A stretch of DNA of 64,000 nt from contig CAYZMS010000022.1 of assembly GCA_964479625.1 (NCBI GenBank), positions 10,068 to 74,067 of the forward strand, given 5' to 3'. The notes beneath the pieces are model-generated. The model made no database searches. It had not been told where the DNA came from and worked only from the letters and a program-made list of their open reading frames with translations. This DNA comes from CAYZMS01 sp964479625. GTDB lineage: Bacteria; Bacteroidota; Bacteroidia; Chitinophagales; Saprospiraceae. Below are positions 61,101 to 64,000 of the stretch, piece after piece. Both the position numbers and the translations under genes were made by a program. Position 1 is the first letter of the stretch; the number at the start of each line of letters is the position of its first letter.

Positions 61101-63720
61101 GCGGGTAGGGCTGTACGATCCCGAAGGAACGGAACTCAATAATTTGCAATTGTCCAATACGACAAGCATCCAAAAACTCGCCTTTTCAGGGGACGGCCGC
61201 CAGTTGGTGATCTCCTCGGATAGCCGGGTGTATTTATTCGACCTGGAAAGCCAGCAAATTCTTTACGAGATCGCTGGTACGGATGGGGTCAGTTTTGGCT
61301 ATAGTTCACTAATGATTCGCCGGGGCGATAACCACTGGCTGGTCAACTGGCGGGAGAATCAACATGCCGCTTATATTGCCGGTGGTAAGGATCTTTGGGC
61401 ACCTCCGAGGGGGTTGATCTTTTTGCGCAGCCTTGGCAACCGTTTGCAACGGTACTTCTTTGGCAGCAGCACCGCTTTTTTGTGCCTGCAAAATTCCGCC
61501 GACAGCCTGCTGCTGGCCGAACACCTGGTACGGCAGCAGATCTCCAACCTGCAATTCGAACCCGCCGACAGCCTGGGGGATCTGCCGCCCGGTAATTTCA
61601 ACTGGCTGGGGGTGGACAGCCTGAACGCCTGGGCTGTGACTTGCCGCGCCTCCGATTCCCTCAAGAATATTTATCAGGTCAATACGGCCACGGTCCTGTT
61701 TAATACCGCCCTGCGGGCATTGTTCCTGCAGGACACGGCTACTGCCTGCCGGCTGCTTTCGAATGCGCAAGTGCTGGATGGACGCACCATCCGGTATATT
61801 CAGGCCTTCGAACAAATTTGCCTGGATGATGCCGATAATGCGGCGGTGATCAGCGGCCGGGTGGTGAATGCCCGGACCGGCCAGGTCTTGCCCGATGCGG
61901 TGATCAGCAGCGCGGGGCTTCCGGTAGCCAACAATGGCGGACGCTTCGAACGGCGGGTTCCCATGACCAACGGCGCCAGTCGGATCCCCTTCTCGGTGAT
62001 ATTGGCTGGCTATGCTCCCCTGGATACCCTCATCCCCAACTGGGCGACCAGTCCGGTGGTAGAGCTACGCCTGCGGCCACTTGCTGCGGAAGAGCGCACG
62101 ACTATCGAAAAGGGTTCGGATGGCCGCCTTGGCTTAAGCCGGGGCGGACAGTGGGTGCTGGAACCGGTCTATAACAATATCGAATGGCATGCGCCCAGCG
62201 GCCTTTATCGGCTGCAGCAAGATCAGAATGGAAGCCTGCGGTTTGGCTACGCGGAGGAGGATGGGCAAGTCCTTATCCCGGTTCAATACCGCAACCTCCG
62301 CTTTCCTGCTGATGGCTTGATCGCCATGGAGAACAACCAGGGTTGGGGCTACCTGGACCTCCAGGGGGAAGTGGTCATCACCAATGACTTTGAAGTAGCC
62401 GGAGATTTTTCGAATGGGCGAGCCCTGGTCACCTACCTTGGGGACTCATTCCCGATCGATCGGTATGGTATTTGTCTGGACAACTGCCCCGAAGGAGTGC
62501 TGGTGGAGCAATTCGTTGAACTATACTTTGCCAGTGGGGATTCCCTTTCGGTAGAAGCCCTTCGCCATTTTGTGGAGCACCCCCAGCAGTTGCGGGCCCT
62601 GCAATTATTCCTGGCGGAAGCCGATACCAGCGATCTGGATAATCAGCTCAACGAAAAGATCAAACCGGAAGAACGCAACGCCTGGCGACGGCTCCTGGAA
62701 ACCATCGACCGAAATCTGGATGGCCTGACCCCCCAGGAGCAGGAGCTGGTTGCTTTCCTCCTGCGTTTTTCGCTCAACAACCCGCAACTGCAGCAAGACG
62801 CCCGGATAAACACCCTAGCGGAGCAGTTGTCGAAGCGCCTGAAGGTCGATGGGGTGTTCGAAGGCACACAGGAAGCCCCCTCCTCTTCGAGTACTATCCC
62901 TCCTGCTGATATGGTCTTCGTACAAGGCGGCACTTTCCAAATGGGTGATCTATTTGGGGATGGGGATAGTGATGAGAAGCCGGTGCACAGTGTGACGGTG
63001 AATGATTTTTATCTATCGAATCATGAGGTGACAGTGGAAGAATATTTAGAATTTTCACAACAAAATCTAGGTCATGTTCCAGAGTGGATGGAAAAAGGAA
63101 GTAATTATAATATAAAAACTGGAAGTAATGATCATTATAAAAAACTAGGTTCAGCATTGGATAGTGATAAACATCCAATTGTTGGGATAAGCTGGAATAA
63201 TGCTATCGCCTATTGCAATTGGAAGAGCGAACAGTCTGGACTGCAAAAGGTATATACAATCAATGGTAGTACGGTGACGGCTAATTGGGATGCGAATGGT
63301 TATCGGTTACCGACGGAGGCGGAGTGGGAATACGCGGCCCGGAGTAAAGGTAAGAAAGAAAAATGGGCAGGGACTTCTACGGAATCAGAACTTTCAAAGT
63401 ATAGTAACGATAGTGGTTCGGATGATGGTTATGAATATACGGCCCCGGTAAAATCGTTTCGTGCGAATGATTTAGGCTTGTACGATATGAGTGGTAATGT
63501 ATGGGAGTGGTGCTGGGATCGGTTTGATAGTGGCTACTATGCTAATAGCAAAAACGCTAGGGATCCTAAAGGTGCTAGTACGGGCTCTTTTCGCGTGCTT
63601 CGCGGCGGCAGCTGGGCCGACGGTCCCGGGTATTGCCGCGCCGCCATTCGCCTCAATAGCTGGCCGACGATTCGCAATTCCAACGGCTTCGGCTTCCGTG
63701 TGGCCTTCAGTTTGAGGTAG
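58138..63720 (+). CDS. Giant membrane sensor: vWA-like, beta-propeller, WG repeats and C-terminal FGE (CLec-fold) domain
   Basis: 1860 residues with three membrane helices (about 105-128, 287-305, 745-765). The N-terminal helical domain (FLHLLEGEGYHWGVDGQL...FAELFEQ) resembles the leader of vWA partners of MoxR. An extracytoplasmic Ig-like part lies between helices 1 and 2. The cytoplasmic region 306-740 contains a vWA-like fold (PEYLLLIDRDGVRNHRAAL...RLLLIGNGYSLL) with a degenerate metal site. Outside follow a beta-propeller-like region (about 770-1190), a carboxypeptidase-regulatory-like domain (ISGRVVNARTGQVLPDAVIS, near 1238), WG repeats (GQWVLEPVYNNIEW; NQGWGYLDLQGEVVI), a helical part (about 1450-1570) and an FGE/SUMF1 domain (MVFVQGGTFQMGD ... 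GYRLPTEAEWEYAAR ... LYDMSGNVWEWCWD ... VLRGGSW). It starts inside the MoxR stop. The FGE part is AT-rich except for its last 40 codons, which look like a DGR variable region. Confidence 0.88.
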   Translation: METDRPMTQTLTYELLSAFLHLLEGEGYHWGVDGQLRVQELMGRLPEDPDPQLLRDALLPLLAINETEQQRFAELFEQAEREVALKHRTAEGPDPGGTNQSARWWEILFWGLLLPVLLLGGLFVWNVFFGPTPVFEQRHTARIADSLTIALDSTTLDGLRELRTFEIAEVDRKLRSRRGRISAMDAGQGVLRYAAPDTACVDTFMLQLVGRRKQRLLRLIITVERPVEEVIQAETEPVVAEEPVIEEPEQLEEAALLQPQPIPYPTDFRRLEVNPEGDSWFVRNYDWLRWAFILSLGGLLGAWLKVRENQRRKLIADPNSPEKPPYVWNIQLPEMQGVLEPGPAFQRMLTRLRRRTRDDLERLDVPATIRATIEKGGMAQFRYRSLTRLPEYLLLIDRDGVRNHRAALFNTLYETFRANEVLVERFYYRSDPRVCFNEFSPDGLSLKELQHRFPQSRLLLIGNGYSLLNPRNGQVSRWAESLLSRWKERALLSPRPAESWGGREETLKALLPVSPASLQGLDFLIEQFEAGEEAEFDNWSSFVQDVPREAVALEGSLLETLDKYFEPEEMRWVAACAVYPTLHWDLTLYLGRLLSREEAPLLSVEHLLRLLRLPWFQQGRMPDLVRSQLIGWLEEEDPALLLQLREALHSLLLDNAPPRDSAAWEPFRMSMALNEWRITQDPTHKRELEREIETLLEKGIEPDFTVIRYLDRDPQGLEFYVPDSWKKYLYRQGLPGLGWKDFARDLFWAVPLWLLLSGAALFYRPAVLQCEGQLASYLVAGELPAADTLQVPGPPGDYSIEGLTSNGDRAALFDGEHLLLFDLGSEQIVDTVYLSPRGYQGMAFANYPFNSTINGWTDYKVLVTLDPLYINPWYETPQGDFKVIESEEGSWTVGNVIFRPQGTPVGLELIISDAVIAATHMPNQPITGQVGQFRETSIGLCLKEGTTHIFDLGGLEIGTIEFPDPTAFSSTLSPVYGEGVYAIGDSSGRVGLYDPEGTELNNLQLSNTTSIQKLAFSGDGRQLVISSDSRVYLFDLESQQILYEIAGTDGVSFGYSSLMIRRGDNHWLVNWRENQHAAYIAGGKDLWAPPRGLIFLRSLGNRLQRYFFGSSTAFLCLQNSADSLLLAEHLVRQQISNLQFEPADSLGDLPPGNFNWLGVDSLNAWAVTCRASDSLKNIYQVNTATVLFNTALRALFLQDTATACRLLSNAQVLDGRTIRYIQAFEQICLDDADNAAVISGRVVNARTGQVLPDAVISSAGLPVANNGGRFERRVPMTNGASRIPFSVILAGYAPLDTLIPNWATSPVVELRLRPLAAEERTTIEKGSDGRLGLSRGGQWVLEPVYNNIEWHAPSGLYRLQQDQNGSLRFGYAEEDGQVLIPVQYRNLRFPADGLIAMENNQGWGYLDLQGEVVITNDFEVAGDFSNGRALVTYLGDSFPIDRYGICLDNCPEGVLVEQFVELYFASGDSLSVEALRHFVEHPQQLRALQLFLAEADTSDLDNQLNEKIKPEERNAWRRLLETIDRNLDGLTPQEQELVAFLLRFSLNNPQLQQDARINTLAEQLSKRLKVDGVFEGTQEAPSSSSTIPPADMVFVQGGTFQMGDLFGDGDSDEKPVHSVTVNDFYLSNHEVTVEEYLEFSQQNLGHVPEWMEKGSNYNIKTGSNDHYKKLGSALDSDKHPIVGISWNNAIAYCNWKSEQSGLQKVYTINGSTVTANWDANGYRLPTEAEWEYAARSKGKKEKWAGTSTESELSKYSNDSGSDDGYEYTAPVKSFRANDLGLYDMSGNVWEWCWDRFDSGYYANSKNARDPKGASTGSFRVLRGGSWADGPGYCRAAIRLNSWPTIRNSNGFGFRVAFSLR
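63590..63717 (+). other. Candidate DGR variable region at the 3' end of the FGE domain
   Basis: This GC-rich stretch encodes RVLRGGSWADGPGYCRAAIR and the residues up to the stop. In FGE/CLec targets of diversity-generating retroelements this C-terminal strip is the variable region, and template codons are mostly AAY. Here 13 of 15 codons at the exposed, usually Asn-rich positions end in C or T (GCC, GAC, GGT, TAT, ATT, CTC, AAT, AGC, ATT, AAT, TCC, AAC, TTC), as expected for AAY changed at A only. Framework codons (CGC, GGC, TGG, TGC, GTG) contain no A. The template and reverse transcriptase are not in the window. Confidence 0.6.
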
Positions 63721-63747
63721 ACCCTCGGGGCGCTTTCCTATGAGCCT

Positions 63748-63823
63748 GGCAGCATGCTGGCTTTGTACGGAATAGCTGCGGTGCGGATGCCCGCAGCAAT
63801 GGAGTACAAGCTAGTATGCTGCC
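63748..63823. repeat. Large nested inverted repeat just downstream of the sensor gene
   Basis: The outer arms GGCAGCATGCTGGCTTTGTAC (63748-63768, written here as 21 bases with one T unpaired) and GTACAAGCTAGTATGCTGCC (63804-63823) pair with few mismatches. Inside, GCTGCGG (63775-63781) and CCGCAGC (63791-63797) pair perfectly around a nine-base loop. It starts 28 bp past the stop. It may be a terminator, or the cruciform-type element that lies behind variable regions in DGR systems. Confidence 0.75.
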
Positions 63824-63849
63824 CTGTTAGAGCGGTAATTGTCTGAAGC

Positions 63850-63900
63850 AGGATTCACAGGATTTTAGGATTAGCGGGATTTTTTTGATTCATCCTGAAA
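63850..63900 (+). repeat. Short AGGATT direct repeats in the leader of the last gene
   Basis: AGGATT occurs at 63850, 63859 and 63867, followed by GGGATT at 63876, and its complement-like ATCCTGA lies at 63892. This repetitive leader precedes the partial gene at 63951. Leaders of this AGGATT-rich type are familiar in front of GxxExxY genes. Function is unknown. Confidence 0.55.
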
Positions 63901-63950
63901 ATCGAATAATTCCGATCATCCAGATTCAAACAAAAAGATCAAAATAAAAC

Positions 63951-64000
63951 ATGCTACACATGATTAAAGATGAACTAACGTATAAAATTATTGGCTGTGC
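63951..64000 (+). CDS. GxxExxY-family protein, N-terminal end (partial)
   Basis: Only 16 codons are inside the window: MLHMIKDELTYKIIGC, cut by the right edge. The pattern (acidic, then L/I-x-Y-K-I-I-G-C/A) is the usual start of GxxExxY proteins (PDDEXK-like fold, PF13366), which continue with an A-x-E-V-H-x-x-L-G-x-G motif. Translation may instead begin at the second Met (63960). The AGGATT-repeat leader supports the call. The role of this family is not established. Confidence 0.55.
   Translation, partial: MLHMIKDELTYKIIGC

Noticed and set aside
62930..63720. FGE domain as a real sulfatase-maturation enzyme
   Set aside because: It is the tail of a giant membrane sensor beside MoxR and caspase genes, with no sulfatase nearby. 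The fold is present but a catalytic role is unsupported.
63721..64000. Template repeat for the candidate variable region in the right-hand gap
   Set aside because: The gap contains an inverted repeat and AGGATT repeats but no sequence resembling the GGCGGCAGCTGG...GGCTTCCGT strip, and no reverse transcriptase was seen in the window.
1..64000. CRISPR arrays, tRNA or rRNA genes, insertion sequences, prophage
   Set aside because: Read-through of both strands showed no regularly spaced repeats, cloverleaf or rRNA signatures, transposase, integrase or phage structural genes.

Overview
The window looks like a chromosomal segment of a Bacteroidota bacterium, most likely from the Saprospiria (Lewinella / Haliscomenobacter-like) group. 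The evidence is a subtilase with a C-terminal type IX secretion (T9SS) sorting domain, the stub of a second such domain, VPS10/BNR-repeat exoproteins, tandem exported amidohydrolases, a two-type aconitase set, Skp/OmpH- and TrhO-type proteins, and almost no Shine-Dalgarno sequences. No rRNA, tRNA, CRISPR array or insertion sequence was recognised. The species assignment is inference.

Layout. 1-3.9 kb: lipid metabolism (end of an acyl-CoA ligase, two short-chain dehydrogenases, a small membrane protein, an acyl-CoA dehydrogenase fused to SCP2), closed by a terminator. 3.9-8 kb: T9SS-domain remnant, small membrane protein, Gfo/Idh/MocA oxidoreductase, lipoprotein, polyprenyl-phosphate sugar transferase. 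8-17.7 kb (minus): a tripartite RND efflux set whose TolC-like protein carries an N-terminal ABC substrate-binding-like domain, then a penicillin-acylase-family enzyme and an outer-membrane barrel. 17.9-22.5 kb: unknown protein, MATE transporter, aconitase. 22.8-26.1 kb: GMC oxidoreductase, gluconate-dehydrogenase subunit-3-like protein and an exported hydroxypyruvate-isomerase-like protein. 26.2-31.6 kb (minus): VPS10-domain protein and a TMTC-like GT-C/TPR protein. 31.8-36.3 kb: three tandem amidohydrolases, of which only the middle one keeps its metal ligands. 36.3-46.3 kb: trhO, T9SS subtilase, AlkA-type glycosylase, aspartoacylase-family protein, SnoaL-like protein, OmpH/Skp, second aconitase, membrane protein. 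46.5-53.6 kb: second VPS10-domain protein, convergent with an ImuB-like/DnaE2-like translesion-synthesis pair.

53.9-64 kb holds the most interesting locus: a caspase-family protease with an effector-associated-like domain and a terminal coiled coil, a second protein that starts with a near-identical copy of that coiled coil, a MoxR-type AAA+ ATPase, and a 1860-residue membrane protein. That protein combines a cytoplasmic vWA-like region with an extracytoplasmic propeller, WG repeats and a formylglycine-generating-enzyme (FGE/C-type-lectin fold) domain. This is the arrangement of the MoxR/vWA 'ternary' biological-conflict systems. The last ~40 codons of the giant gene have the codon pattern expected of a diversity-generating-retroelement (DGR) variable region, are followed by a large inverted repeat, and sit behind an AT-rich FGE core of very different composition. 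My reading is a membrane sensor with a potentially hypervariable ligand-binding face, coupled through MoxR/vWA to a cell-suicide protease. No reverse transcriptase or template repeat was seen inside the window. The window ends in the first codons of a probable GxxExxY protein.

Non-coding features: several long intergenic hairpins serve as probable terminators or REP-like elements, including a related pair behind the two aconitase genes and a perfect 34-bp palindrome. The hexamer TTCGAA is strikingly frequent in at least part of the window.
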